A DNA stretch of 64,000 bases from DATKDF01 sp963752045. Lineage in GTDB: Bacteria; Acidobacteriota; Vicinamibacteria; Vicinamibacterales; SCN-69-37. The position numbers and the translations under genes are program-made. The notes under the pieces were generated by a model. That model worked only from the letters and a program-made list of their open reading frames with translations, searched no databases and was not told where the DNA came from. Below are positions 36,137 to 44,044 of this stretch, piece by piece. Position 1 is the stretch's first letter. Each line of letters opens with the position of its first letter. The stretch is from the NCBI GenBank assembly GCA_963752045.1, contig CAVVWN010000014.1:372001-436000 (forward strand). The letters run 5' to 3'.

Positions 36137-37933
36137 ATGCGTGCGGCTTACCTTCTGCTGCCGGTTCTTGCCGTCTTCGTGCTGGCGTACCGGTACTACA
36201 GCGCCTTCATCGCGGCACGCATCATGGTGCTCGACGACGCGCGCGTGACGCCCGCGCATACCGAGGCCGACGGTCACAACTTTCACGCCACGCCGCGCTG
36301 GGTACTCTTCGGGCACCACTTTGCGGCCATCGCCGGTCCGGGTCCGCTCATCGGCCCGACGCTCGCGCTGCAGTTCGGGTTCCTTCCGGGCCTGCTCTGG
36401 ATCGTCGCCGGCGTGTGCCTGGCCGGCGCCGTGCACGATTCGATCGTGCTCTGGGCGTCGGTCCGGCGGCGCGGCGCGTCGCTCGCCGAGATCGCGCGGC
36501 GCGAGATCGGGCCGGTCGCCGGTTTCACCGCCGCGGTCGCCGTCCTCATCATCGTGATCATCGCGCTCGCCGGCGTGGGCGTGGCGTTCGTCAACGCACT
36601 CGCCGAAAGCCCCTGGGGCGTGTTCACGATTGCCGTCACGATCCCGCTCGCGCTCTTCATGAGCCTCTACATGTACCGGCTGCGACCGGGCCACATCGGC
36701 GAAGCGACCGTCATCGGGCTCGTGGGCCTCGTCGTCGCCGTGATCGCGGGCCGCTCGGTCGCGATGTCCGACTGGGCGCCGGCCTTCACGCTGACCCGCC
36801 ACCAGCTCGTGGTCGCGCTCGGCGTGTACGGCTTCGCCGCCTCCGTGCTCCCGGTGTGGCTGCTGCTCACGCCGCGCGACTATCTGAGCGCGTTCATGAA
36901 GCTCGGTGTCGTGGCCCTGCTGGCGGTGGGCGTCCTCGTCGTCAACCCGGTGCTCGAAATGCCGGCCATCAGTGAGTTTGTGGGCGGCGGCGGACCGATC
37001 GTGCCTGGGGCCCTGTTTCCGTTCGCGTTCATCACGATCGCGTGCGGGTCGATCTCCGGATTCCATTCGCTCGTGGCTTCGGGAACGACGCCCAAGATGA
37101 TCGACCGCGAGACCGACGTGCGCCCGATCGGCTACGGCGCGATGCTGATGGAGGGCCTGGTGGGCGTGATGGCACTCCTCGCCGCCGCATCGATGCACCC
37201 GGGCGACTACTTCGCCATCAACACGCCGCCGGCCGTGTTCGCCACGCTCGACGCGCCGGTCGTCTCGCTGCCCGAGCTCGAAGCCGCCGTGGGCGAGACG
37301 GTGACGGGCCGAACCGGCGGCGCGGTCTCACTGGCGATCGGCATGGCCCAGATCTTCGCCGGCCTGCCCGGCATGCGCGACCTGGTCGGCTACTGGTACC
37401 ACTTCGCGATCATGTTCGAGGCCCTGTTCATCCTGACGGTGATCGACGCCGGCACGCGCGTGGGCCGCTTCCTCGTCGGCGAGTTCCTCGGGCGCGTGCA
37501 CCAGCCGTTCGCGCGGCCGAGCTGGGTGCCCGGCTCGGTCATCTCGACGCTCGCGATCGTGTTCGGCTGGGGCTACTTCATCTGGACCGGCGACATCTCG
37601 ACCATCTGGCCGATGTTCGGCATCGCCAACCAGCTCCTGGCGGCCGTGGCGCTCGCCGTCGGCACCACCGTCATCATCAACAGCGGCCGGGGTCGCTACG
37701 CGTGGGTCACGATCGTGCCGATGGCGTTCCTGAGCGTGACGACGCTCACCGCCGGATACCGCAGCGTCCGCGACAGCTTCTGGCCCATGGCCATCGGGCC
37801 GAACACGGAGCTCCACACCCAGGGCCTCGTCAACTCGGCCCTGACCGTGACGGTGATGGCCCTCGTCGTGGTCATCCTCGCGGCCGCACTGCGAAAGTGG
37901 GCCACGCGCTCAACGCAAACAACACGGCCGTGA
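36137..37933 (+). CDS. cstA: Carbon starvation protein A (peptide/pyruvate transporter)
   Basis: A 598-residue polytopic membrane protein. The start is ATG 36137 (MRAAYLLLPVLAVFVLAYRYYSAFIAARI). It shows the CstA landmarks HNFHATPRWVLFGHHFAAIAGPGPLIGPTLALQFG, GAVHDSIVLWASVRR, LTPRDYLSAFMKLGV, ACGSISGFHSLVASGTTPKMI and TVIDAGTRVGRFLVGEFLG. CstA imports peptides or pyruvate during carbon limitation. TAGACT at 36118-36123 could be a -10 box. The final 62 bases overlap, on the opposite strand, the end of the small membrane protein gene, so the two transcripts converge. Confidence 0.95.
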   Translation: MRAAYLLLPVLAVFVLAYRYYSAFIAARIMVLDDARVTPAHTEADGHNFHATPRWVLFGHHFAAIAGPGPLIGPTLALQFGFLPGLLWIVAGVCLAGAVHDSIVLWASVRRRGASLAEIARREIGPVAGFTAAVAVLIIVIIALAGVGVAFVNALAESPWGVFTIAVTIPLALFMSLYMYRLRPGHIGEATVIGLVGLVVAVIAGRSVAMSDWAPAFTLTRHQLVVALGVYGFAASVLPVWLLLTPRDYLSAFMKLGVVALLAVGVLVVNPVLEMPAISEFVGGGGPIVPGALFPFAFITIACGSISGFHSLVASGTTPKMIDRETDVRPIGYGAMLMEGLVGVMALLAAASMHPGDYFAINTPPAVFATLDAPVVSLPELEAAVGETVTGRTGGAVSLAIGMAQIFAGLPGMRDLVGYWYHFAIMFEALFILTVIDAGTRVGRFLVGEFLGRVHQPFARPSWVPGSVISTLAIVFGWGYFIWTGDISTIWPMFGIANQLLAAVALAVGTTVIINSGRGRYAWVTIVPMAFLSVTTLTAGYRSVRDSFWPMAIGPNTELHTQGLVNSALTVTVMALVVVILAAALRKWATRSTQTTRP

Positions 37934-38228
37934 CCAGGAGCGGACCGGAGATGGCCAGAATCCAGTCCGGCCGGCCCGGCACGGCTGCAGCGTAGGCAAC
38001 CGCGAGCGCGCCGAACCCGGCAGCCCCGACCCACGGGTGCCGCCAGGCGGCCGCGACCACCACACCGACGATGGCCGCCGGAATCAGGTGAATCAGAAAC
38101 GCCGGAAGCGTCTCGCTGAGCGGGCCCCCGTCGAAGGCGTCGAGCGCGAACATGGCCACAAACAGTGTGACAGCCACGCCGGCGATGCGCGGAGCCCAAA
38201 TCAGGAACGACTGGAAACGCGGTGACAT
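37872..38228 (-). CDS. Small four-helix membrane protein
   Basis: A 118-residue hypothetical protein with four hydrophobic segments: IWAPRIAGVAVTLFVAMFAL, LIHLIPAAIVGVVVAAAW, VGAAGFGALAVAYAAAV and ILAISGPLLVTAVLFALSAW. AGGAGG lies 6 bases before ATG 38228, which supports translation. It resembles small DUF-type membrane proteins that follow sensor or redox genes, but I cannot assign a role. Its 3' end is antisense to the last 62 bases of cstA. Confidence 0.75.
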   Translation of the reverse strand: MSPRFQSFLIWAPRIAGVAVTLFVAMFALDAFDGGPLSETLPAFLIHLIPAAIVGVVVAAAWRHPWVGAAGFGALAVAYAAAVPGRPDWILAISGPLLVTAVLFALSAWPTFAVRPRG

Positions 38229-38333
38229 GTTGGCCTCCTGAGAACCAGTTGACGACGGTTCCAGCCTACGGCCGTGTCGCGGTTGATGTCCTGAGCGCGA
38301 CTTGAGATTCGCTGAGAATCCCTGAGAAACGAA

Positions 38334-39488
38334 TCACGATGCCGAACCCGAACCCCCGAACCAGCGTTGCAGCCGGCTCGCGCCGAAGCGGGCCTTCTCG
38401 GCGGCGAGCGCCTCCGACGGTGCCTGAAAAGCGCCCGTCGGTTTCGGACCGCTCAGGAAGTCCACGTCCACTCGCCCAACCTGCCCGTGCCCGAACTCCA
38501 CATAGCACGAGCCCTGTCCCTTGTAGGCCTCGGGCGAAGGCCCTCCGCGGAGCCGCGCGATGATGGCCTCGGCGACAATCCGCGCGGCGCCCTCCGCAAA
38601 GACGCCGGCCTTGGGCGTGCCCACGCCGGCGACGTCGCCCAGGGCGTAGACGCCGGCGTAACTGGTTTCGAGCGTCTGGTTGTTCACCGGCACCCAGTCG
38701 CGCGAATGGGCCGCCAGCCCGGATTCGACGACGACCTCGGGCACGCGATGGATGGGCACGCCGAGAAACAGCGCGTAAGGCATCTCGGTGCCATCGTCGA
38801 GCACGGCGACCTTCCGGGCCGGATCGAGCGCCTTCACCAGCCTGTCTTTCACAAACCTGATGCCGCGCTCGGCGAACGCTGCGAGCAGCGCTCGTGAGGT
38901 GTCGGGGGACGGAGGCACGGGAACGCCCATGGGCATCACCAGTGAAATCTCGGCAGCTTCACGTCTTCCTCGGGCGGTGAGGTAATCGTGGAGCAAGAGC
39001 GCCGCTTCGCTCGGAGCCGGCGGACACTTGAACGGCTGGCTCGTCACGCCGATGATGGCCGGCCCCCCTTCGAATCGCGGGAGCGCGTCGCGAAGGGCGA
39101 AGGCTCCCCCGACCGTGTAGAACTCGTGGCCCCCTTCCAGAAGCCCGGGCGTGGCCGCCGGATCCAGGTCGGCGCCGAGCGCGACCACGACGACGTCGGC
39201 CGTGAACTCCCCGGCGTCGGTCACGACGTGCCTGGCGGCGGGATCGATGGATCGCACGGCGGACTGCACGAACCGCACGCCCGGCTTGGCGATGTCGCGG
39301 TAGTGATGGCGCGCCGCGGCTTCCGGCTGCAGCCCGAACATCACGTCGAGCTTCGAGAAGCCGAAGACGAACGTCTCGCTCTTGTCGATGAGCACGACAT
39401 CGATGGCATCGCCGAGGGCCTCGGACAGAATCGAGGCGAGCTCGAGCCCTCCGAAGCCGGCGCCGAGCACGATTACGCGTGTTTTCAT
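38334..39488 (-). CDS. FAD-dependent NAD(P)/quinone oxidoreductase (sulfide:quinone reductase-like)
   Basis: A 384-residue pyridine-nucleotide-disulfide-type flavoprotein. The FAD-binding N-terminus is KTRVIVLGAGFGGLELASILSEALG; the second nucleotide region is around VVALGADLDPAATPG; the C-terminal FAD loop is GVYALGDVAGVGTPKAGVFAEGAARIVAEAI. The IGVTSQPFKCPPAPSEAALLLHDYL segment carries the Cys-Pro-Pro-Ala-Pro motif of SQR/FCSD-like enzymes, of which only one redox cysteine (FKCPPAP) is obvious. An electron route into quinone is the family theme; sulfide as substrate is only one option. It stands alone. Confidence 0.8.
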   Translation of the reverse strand: MKTRVIVLGAGFGGLELASILSEALGDAIDVVLIDKSETFVFGFSKLDVMFGLQPEAAARHHYRDIAKPGVRFVQSAVRSIDPAARHVVTDAGEFTADVVVVALGADLDPAATPGLLEGGHEFYTVGGAFALRDALPRFEGGPAIIGVTSQPFKCPPAPSEAALLLHDYLTARGRREAAEISLVMPMGVPVPPSPDTSRALLAAFAERGIRFVKDRLVKALDPARKVAVLDDGTEMPYALFLGVPIHRVPEVVVESGLAAHSRDWVPVNNQTLETSYAGVYALGDVAGVGTPKAGVFAEGAARIVAEAIIARLRGGPSPEAYKGQGSCYVEFGHGQVGRVDVDFLSGPKPTGAFQAPSEALAAEKARFGASRLQRWFGGSGSAS

Positions 39489-39670
39489 CCGTTCAAACTA
39501 CCGCAAACCGCTCCGGCGGCCGAGGGGGCCTTTTCGAGCCCGTCTCAGCCGGGGCGATCGGGTCGGACGTCGTATCTCAGGAAACCCTCACACGGCGCTC
39601 ATGGCCCCGTGACGACTTTCCTTCGCCCCACCGCCGATGCTTCGGGAGGCGCATAATGGAGACCCGAGTG

Positions 39671-39733
39671 CACCTTCCCGCTGCCCGCCGCGCGACGTCC
39701 GTGCAGCCGGCCGTGGCGCTTCGGTCCGAGTAG
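39671..39733 (+). pseudogene. Orphan C-terminal tail of an ADOP permease gene
   Basis: HLPAARRATSVQPAVALRSE followed by a stop matches the end of the two intact ADOPs in this window (VPARRAASVDPMVALRAE at 20.7 kb and VPARRASRISPTVALRYD at 13.2 kb). The rest of the 39489-39751 gap contains no other ADOP residue block. I read it as the last trace of a deleted permease gene next to the serine hydrolase gene. Confidence 0.65.
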
Positions 39734-39751
39734 CCACGCCGGGGAGATTCG

Positions 39752-40972
39752 ATGAGTTCCCTCAAGCAGAAGATTCACACCTTCCTCGCCGTGGGCCTGG
39801 TGGGCCTGGGCCTGCTCGTCGCCGCGATCATCGGGCTCGTGGCGTACGTGACCAATTCCGCCGTGCCTTTCCACCCGGACCCGCAGGAGGTGACGTCGGT
39901 CGCGGCGTCGGCGCCGTCACCGGAGTGGGCCGGGGCGGTGGCGCGCGCGCAGGACGTCGTGCGGGCCGGGATCTCCGAACAGAACCTGCCGGGGCTGTCG
40001 GTGGCCGTGGGCGTCGATGGCGAGATCGTCTGGGCCGAGGGCTTTGGCTGGACGAACCTCGACACCCGGGACGAAGTCACACCGGACACGCTCTTCAAGC
40101 TCGGCATGGCGTCCAAGGTGCTCACCTCCGCCGCCGTGGGTCTCCTCCTGGAGGATGGCCGGTTGAGACTCGACGAGGAGATTCAGACGTACGTCCCCGA
40201 GTTCCCCCGGAAAGAGTGGCCTGTCACCCTGCGTCAGTTGCTCGGACACCTCGCCGGCGTCAGGACCGATAGCGGCGACGAAGGGCCGCTCTCGGAACAC
40301 TGCGATGAGACGATCGAAGGGCTGCGCCTCTTCGCGGACCGGCCGCTGCTCTTCGAGCCGGGAACCCGGTATCGTTACTCGAACTACGGCTGGGTCCTCG
40401 TGAGCGCGGCCGTCGAAACCGCCGCGGAGGAGCGGTTCTTCAGGTTCATGCGCACCCGCGTCTTCGAGCCGCTCGGCATGGCGAGCACCGACGTCGACCG
40501 GGCGACCGAGCCGGTGGCGGATCGAACCCTCGTCTACTTCCCGAGATTCGCGGCGGATCCCCGCTACGGGCACGATGGCGCGCGCGAGGTCGACTACTCG
40601 TGCTTCTCCGGATCGGGCGCCTTCCTGTCGACGCCGTCGGATCTCGTGCGCTTCGGCATGGCGATCAACGGCGGCAAGCTCCTGCAGCCCGCGACGGTCA
40701 CGTTGCTCCAGACGTCCGAGCGGCTGGCCTCCGGAGAAGAGACGGGTTACGGGCTTGGCTGGGACCTCGAAGCCGTCGAACTGGCGGGCCAACCCGCGAC
40801 GGCGATCGGCCACGACGGCGACTGGATGGGCGGAAGGATCATCTCACTCATGACGTTCCCCGACCGCGGGGTCGTCGTGGCCGTCGCGTCGAACATCGCG
40901 TGGACGGACACGTTCTCGCTGGGTCTGCGCGTTGCGGAGGCCTTTGTTGAGGTCCGGAGGGGCCGGCTTTAG
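39752..40972 (+). CDS. Beta-lactamase/transpeptidase-fold protein lacking the nucleophilic serine
   Basis: A 406-residue serine-hydrolase-family protein with an N-terminal membrane anchor (FLAVGLVGLGLLVAAIIGLVAYV). It has NLPGLSVAVGVDGEIVWAEGFGWTN, the tyrosine motif YRYSNYGW (Tyr209-Ser-Asn), DYSCFSGSGAFLSTPSDLVRFGMAI and, in the KTG position, GHDGDWMGG. The SxxK motif that should hold the nucleophile reads LGMASKVLT: Met119 stands where the serine belongs, with Lys122 kept. It may be a catalytically dead member of the family, or use another residue. It lies alone, with a GC-rich hairpin over its stop codon. Confidence 0.8.
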   Translation: MSSLKQKIHTFLAVGLVGLGLLVAAIIGLVAYVTNSAVPFHPDPQEVTSVAASAPSPEWAGAVARAQDVVRAGISEQNLPGLSVAVGVDGEIVWAEGFGWTNLDTRDEVTPDTLFKLGMASKVLTSAAVGLLLEDGRLRLDEEIQTYVPEFPRKEWPVTLRQLLGHLAGVRTDSGDEGPLSEHCDETIEGLRLFADRPLLFEPGTRYRYSNYGWVLVSAAVETAAEERFFRFMRTRVFEPLGMASTDVDRATEPVADRTLVYFPRFAADPRYGHDGAREVDYSCFSGSGAFLSTPSDLVRFGMAINGGKLLQPATVTLLQTSERLASGEETGYGLGWDLEAVELAGQPATAIGHDGDWMGGRIISLMTFPDRGVVVAVASNIAWTDTFSLGLRVAEAFVEVRRGRL

Positions 40973-41006
40973 CCGGCCCGGCGCGTGGGCGGGGGGAAGC
41001 CCGCCC
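40960..41006 (+). terminator. GC-rich hairpins at the end of the serine hydrolase-like gene
   Basis: GGGCCGGCT (40960-40968) and AGCCGGCCC (40971-40979) form a perfect stem whose loop contains the first base of the stop codon, followed by a second stem GGGCGG/CCGCCC at about 40987-41006. There is no run of T, so a Rho-independent terminator in the E. coli sense is not proved; strong stems alone are common at gene ends in GC-rich bacteria. Confidence 0.45.
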
Positions 41007-41046
41007 CTCCGTCGGTTTCGCGGCACTAGGGAGATATCATCTGCCG

Positions 41047-41508
41047 ATGGTCCGCTTCACGGCCGTACTGGTTCGGGGAACGAAGGCGCCGTACGACACG
41101 TGGACGTTCGTGGTGGCGCCGCCCAAATCCGATCTTCTGCCAGGACCGGTGCGGGGAACGCTTGCCGGCAGCGTTTTTCGAGGCACACTCAGCCGCGGTG
41201 AGGGCACTCTGCGCATGCCGATCACGCGCGCGATCCAGACCGCGGCGGGTGTCTCCCTGGGGGACCGGGTGGACGTCACGCTCGAGCCCGATCCCGAGCC
41301 TCGACCTCTGGATGTGCCCGAGGAACTGCAGGCCCTCTTCGACGACGACCCAGAGCTTGCCCGGCTCTTCGAGGCCATGGCGCCCTCGCATCGCCGGGCC
41401 TGGGCTACTTACATCGGCGACGCCGTGCGCCCGGAGACGCGTCGGCGTCGGGCGCAAAAGGCTCCCGCCGGGATCCGCGCGCGCGCGTTTCCAGGTGAGC
41501 ACGCATGA
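41047..41508 (+). CDS. DUF1905/YdeI-like protein
   Basis: A 153-residue cytoplasmic protein. Residues 1-95 are a DUF1905 domain (FTAVLVRGTKAPYDTWTFVVAPPKSDLLPGPVRGTLAGSVFRGTLSRGEGTLRMPITRAIQTAAGVSLGDRVDVTLEPDPEPR), and the C-terminal part carries a YdeI/OmpD-associated region (PEELQALFDDDPELARLFEAMAPSHRRAWATYIGDAVRPETRRRR). The biochemical role of this combination is unknown. The stop overlaps the start of ACR3 (ATGA), so it is translationally coupled to an arsenite exporter, which could hint at a metalloid-stress link. Confidence 0.8.
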   Translation: MVRFTAVLVRGTKAPYDTWTFVVAPPKSDLLPGPVRGTLAGSVFRGTLSRGEGTLRMPITRAIQTAAGVSLGDRVDVTLEPDPEPRPLDVPEELQALFDDDPELARLFEAMAPSHRRAWATYIGDAVRPETRRRRAQKAPAGIRARAFPGEHA

Positions 41509-42614
41509 CCGCTGGCGCTGCTCCTGGCCCTGTGATCGCGACGAAGCGATTGAATCCGTTCGAACGCTACCTGAGCGTGTGGGTGGGCCTGTGCATGGTC
41601 GCCGGCGTGGCGCTCGGCCTCATGGCCCCCGCGCTGATGGACGGCCTGCGCCGGCTCGAGTTCGGCGACGGCAGCCAGATCAACATCCCGATTGCCGTTC
41701 TCATCTGGCTGATGATCACGCCGATGATGATGAAGGTCGACTTCGGCGCGATTCGCAACGTGGGCCGCCGGCCGCGCGGCCTGTTCGTCACGCTGTTCGT
41801 GAACTGGCTGGTCAAACCGTTTTCGATGGCGCTCATCGCGTGGGTCTTCTTTCGCGTCCTGTTCAGCCCGTGGATCGCGACGGCGGATGCCGACCAGTAC
41901 ATCGCGGGCTGCATCATCCTGGCGGCCGCGCCGTGCACCGCGATGGTGTTCGTCTGGAGCTACCTGTCCGACGGTGACCCGGCGTACACGCTGGTGCAGG
42001 TCTCGGTGAACGACCTGCTCATGCTGATCCTGTTTGCGCCGATCGTGCGGTACCTCGTGAGCGGGGCCTCGTCACTCGACGTGCCGTTCATGGTCCTCCT
42101 GTACTCGGTGCTCGTCTTCATCGTCGTTCCGCTCGCCGCCGGGACCATCCTGCGGCAGTGGTTCGTGCGGAGGAAGGGCGCGGCGTGGTTCGAAGCGTCG
42201 CTCCTGCCGCGGTTTGCGCCCGTCAGCATGCTGGCGCTTCTCTCCACGCTCGTGCTGATCTTCGCGTTCCAGGCCGACAACATCATCGGGAAGCCGCTGC
42301 ACGTGGCGCTCATCGCCGTCCCGATCCTGATTCAGGTCTACTTCAACTCCTCGCTGGCCTACGGGTTGATGCGCCTGTTCCGGGTCGAGTACGCCGTCGC
42401 GGCGCCGGGGGCGCTCATCGGCGCCAGCAACTTCTTCGAGCTTGCGGTCGCCACGGCAATCGCCTTGTTCGGCCCCGAGTCCGGCGCGGCGCTCGCGACC
42501 GTCGTCGGCGTGCTCATCGAGGTGCCCGTCATGCTGTCGGTCTGCGCGGTGTGCAACCGCACGCGTCACTGGTTCCCGGAACCGCAGGGCGCCGTCGCCC
42601 CCTCTAAAGGTTAA
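41505..42614 (+). CDS. ACR3-family arsenite efflux transporter
   Basis: A 369-residue membrane protein with ten hydrophobic segments. Diagnostic stretches are LNPFERYLSVWVGLCMVAGVALG, INIPIAVLIWLMITPMMMKVDFGAI, LAAAPCTAMVFVWSYLSDGDPAYTLVQVSVNDLLML (the conserved Cys of the transport site is in AAPCTAMVF), and the C-terminal IGASNFFELAVATAIALFGPESGAALATVVGVLIEVPVML...CNRTRHWF. ACR3 exports arsenite. The last 70 bases of the gene are repeated 1.3 kb downstream. No ArsR or ArsC gene is seen here. Confidence 0.95.
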   Translation: MTAGAAPGPVIATKRLNPFERYLSVWVGLCMVAGVALGLMAPALMDGLRRLEFGDGSQINIPIAVLIWLMITPMMMKVDFGAIRNVGRRPRGLFVTLFVNWLVKPFSMALIAWVFFRVLFSPWIATADADQYIAGCIILAAAPCTAMVFVWSYLSDGDPAYTLVQVSVNDLLMLILFAPIVRYLVSGASSLDVPFMVLLYSVLVFIVVPLAAGTILRQWFVRRKGAAWFEASLLPRFAPVSMLALLSTLVLIFAFQADNIIGKPLHVALIAVPILIQVYFNSSLAYGLMRLFRVEYAVAAPGALIGASNFFELAVATAIALFGPESGAALATVVGVLIEVPVMLSVCAVCNRTRHWFPEPQGAVAPSKG

Positions 42615-42618
42615 GACG
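42545..42618 (+). repeat. 74-bp direct repeat, copy 1 (3' end of ACR3)
   Basis: This segment covers the last 23 codons of ACR3 and four bases after its stop. It recurs at 43850-43923 with 3 mismatches in 74. It contains the perfect dyad GGTTCC-C-GGAACC. The two copies bracket the nucleotidyltransferase stump and vapBC. Copy 1 is the ancestral one because only it is part of a full gene. Confidence 0.9.
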
Positions 42619-42648
42619 AGCGAGTTCTTCGCGGCGCTTCCGCCGCGC

Positions 42649-42828
42649 GTGCTTGCCGTCTACGTTTTTGGCAGCGAAGCCCGCGGCACGGCAGGGGCCG
42701 CAAGCGATCTCGACGTCGCGTTGCTCTTCGACTCGCCGCCAATGACTGAATGCCTGCTGTGGGCCGGGCCTTTCTGTGGCGACTGCGCGGACGACTACCG
42801 GATTGCCAGGGCGAGGGTGATGCAGTGA
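42649..42828 (+). pseudogene. Truncated MNT-type nucleotidyltransferase
   Basis: After the repeat the frame reads ...VYVFGSEARGTAGAASDLDVALLFDSPP, the G-S-x-A-R-G...SDLDVALLFD signature of the minimal nucleotidyltransferase (MNT/MntA antitoxin-type) domain. There is no start codon upstream other than GTG 42649, and after LLFDSPP the sequence changes to a Cys-rich tail with no family resemblance, ending at 42828. It is best seen as a fragment from a toxin-antitoxin type gene pair. No HEPN partner is present. Confidence 0.6.
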
Positions 42829-42839
42829 TGCAGCCATGG

Positions 42840-42855
42840 TATGATCAGGCATCAT
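42840..42855. promoter_or_regulatory. vapBC promoter/operator candidate
   Basis: TATGAT (42840-42845), an almost ideal -10 box, forms half of a dyad ATGAT-N5-ATCAT (42841-42855) that ends at the second base of the vapB start codon at 42854. Transcription would begin within a few bases of the start, giving a leaderless message, and VapB binding to the dyad would occlude it. No good -35 box is seen. Confidence 0.45.
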
Positions 42856-43111
42856 GCGTACCACGATCACCCTGGACGAGCGCCTGATGGCACAGTTGAA
42901 GCGTCGAGCCGCCGAACAGGGCACCTCCGTGAGCAGGCTCATCGAGCAGGCGGTACGCCTGTTCGTGCGGACGCCGCGAACGCCGGCCGAGTCCTTGGCC
43001 TTCGAGCTGATCACGTTCGGGGCCGGCGGCCGCTTCTCCCGGCTCAACATTGACAAGGCCTCCGCGTTGATCGAAGCCGACGATTTCGAGCGCTTCTCGT
43101 CTGGCCGGTAG
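42854..43111 (+). CDS. vapB: VapB-type antitoxin (ribbon-helix-helix)
   Basis: An 85-residue protein beginning MRTTITLDERLMAQLKRRAAEQGTSVSRLIEQAVRLFV, a clear ribbon-helix-helix DNA-binding domain (beta-strand TTITLD, then two helices). The C-terminal part (FELITFGAGGRFSRLNIDKASALIEADDFERFSSGR) is the toxin-neutralising tail. It lies 3 bp ahead of the PIN toxin gene, the usual antitoxin-first order. Its operator candidate overlaps its own start codon. Confidence 0.9.
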   Translation: MRTTITLDERLMAQLKRRAAEQGTSVSRLIEQAVRLFVRTPRTPAESLAFELITFGAGGRFSRLNIDKASALIEADDFERFSSGR

Positions 43112-43114
43112 CCG

Positions 43115-43543
43115 ATGCAACTGCCGGACGTGAACGTCCTCATCTATGCCCACCGCGAGGACGCCCCGGAGCATGAGCGCTACGCGGCGTGGCTCCGGGC
43201 GCTGACGGCCTCGGACGAACCGTTCGCGCTCTCGGACGTGGCCCTCTCGGGCTTCCTCCGCATCGTCACGAATCCACGGATCTTCGATCCGCCCACGCCG
43301 ATGGAGACGGCTCTCGCGTTCTGCCAGCGGCTGGTGGACTGGCCTCGCGCCTCGCTCGTCACGCCGGGCCGCCGACATTGGGAACTCTTCACCGGGCTGT
43401 GTCGGGACATCAGGGGACCGCTGGTGGCAGACGCGTACATCGCGGCTCTGGCCATTGAGCACGGGTGCGAGCTCGTCACGACCGACGGCGACTTCGCGCG
43501 CTTTCCCGGCCTTCGCTGGCGCCACCCCTTGGCCGCTACATAG
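43115..43543 (+). CDS. vapC: VapC-type PIN-domain toxin
   Basis: A 142-residue PIN ribonuclease beginning MQLPDVNVLIYAHREDAPEHERYAAWL, with the first acidic residue at Asp5. Other PIN landmarks are ALSDVALSGFLRIVTNPRIF, GPLVADAYIAALAIEHGCELVTTDGDFARFPGLRW, which provide the remaining acidic ligands for Mg2+. The DVNVLIYA/TNPRIF pattern matches the long VapC group whose members cut tRNA or rRNA. With vapB it forms a complete type II toxin-antitoxin pair inside the segment bounded by the 74-bp repeats. Confidence 0.9.
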   Translation: MQLPDVNVLIYAHREDAPEHERYAAWLRALTASDEPFALSDVALSGFLRIVTNPRIFDPPTPMETALAFCQRLVDWPRASLVTPGRRHWELFTGLCRDIRGPLVADAYIAALAIEHGCELVTTDGDFARFPGLRWRHPLAAT

Positions 43544-43849
43544 AGGGTCGCCTGAACGCGCCGGATCGCGATGCGTCTGAGCCTCCCCTTCGTTCTCGGC
43601 GTCGACGAGCTGACCCGCGAGGCCTCGATGCCGTCGACCCCGCGCGACGCGCGGAGGGGGCGCCGACCTCAGGGGGTCGCTCCCCCGTGGCGGCGCCGTG
43701 TCCAGAAGTCCGCACGCGACGCGGTTACCGCCGTGCACGACGCGGTCACGAACTTGGGCCATCGCGTGTTCGATTCTGGGGCTGCCCTCGGATTGGTCAA
43801 GGCTCGTCGCTCTGCTCCGCCCGCTCCACGGCTGCGGCCTTGACCGATC
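43544..43849. other. Non-coding stretch between vapC and repeat copy 2
   Basis: No frame here resembles a protein. It holds strong foldback sequence: GGGGGTCGCTCCCCC-like and GGCGCC arms near 43660-43700, and GGTCAAGGC...GCCTTGACC (about 43795-43847) just before repeat copy 2. These may be remains of the mobile segment or terminators for vapBC. Confidence 0.5.
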
Positions 43850-43923
43850 CGCGGTGTGCAACCGCACGCGTCACTGGTTCCCGGAACCGCAGGGCGCCAT
43901 CGCCCCCTCCAAGGGTTAAGACG
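43850..43923 (+). repeat. 74-bp direct repeat, copy 2
   Basis: 71 of 74 bases match 42545-42618, including the codons for VCNRTRHWFPEPQG and the stop. Here the sequence is not attached to an ACR3 gene, so it is a displaced duplicate. Sequence on either side of the two copies differs. Such a pair of long direct repeats bracketing extra genes is what recombination or integration at the ACR3 3' end would leave. Confidence 0.9.
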
Positions 43924-44044
43924 GGGATTGTGCGGGGCCTCGGGCAGCAATCCGAAACGCGTGGCAGGGAGGAGCAGCCAGAACGGGCGGCCGAAGCGCA
44001 CGTGGTGGTCGCGAGCGCTGACGCCGTCGCGCGCGCCGAACGGG

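Noticed and set aside
43571..43843. A 90-codon frame after vapC
   Set aside because: No ribosome-binding site, no domain, Arg/Pro/Ala-rich composition, and it crosses strong foldback sequence; treated as non-coding.
42545..43923. Reading the 74-bp repeats as integron attC sites
   Set aside because: The ends do not give a proper RYYYAAC/GTTRRRY pair, copy 1 is the coding end of ACR3, and no integron integrase is present.
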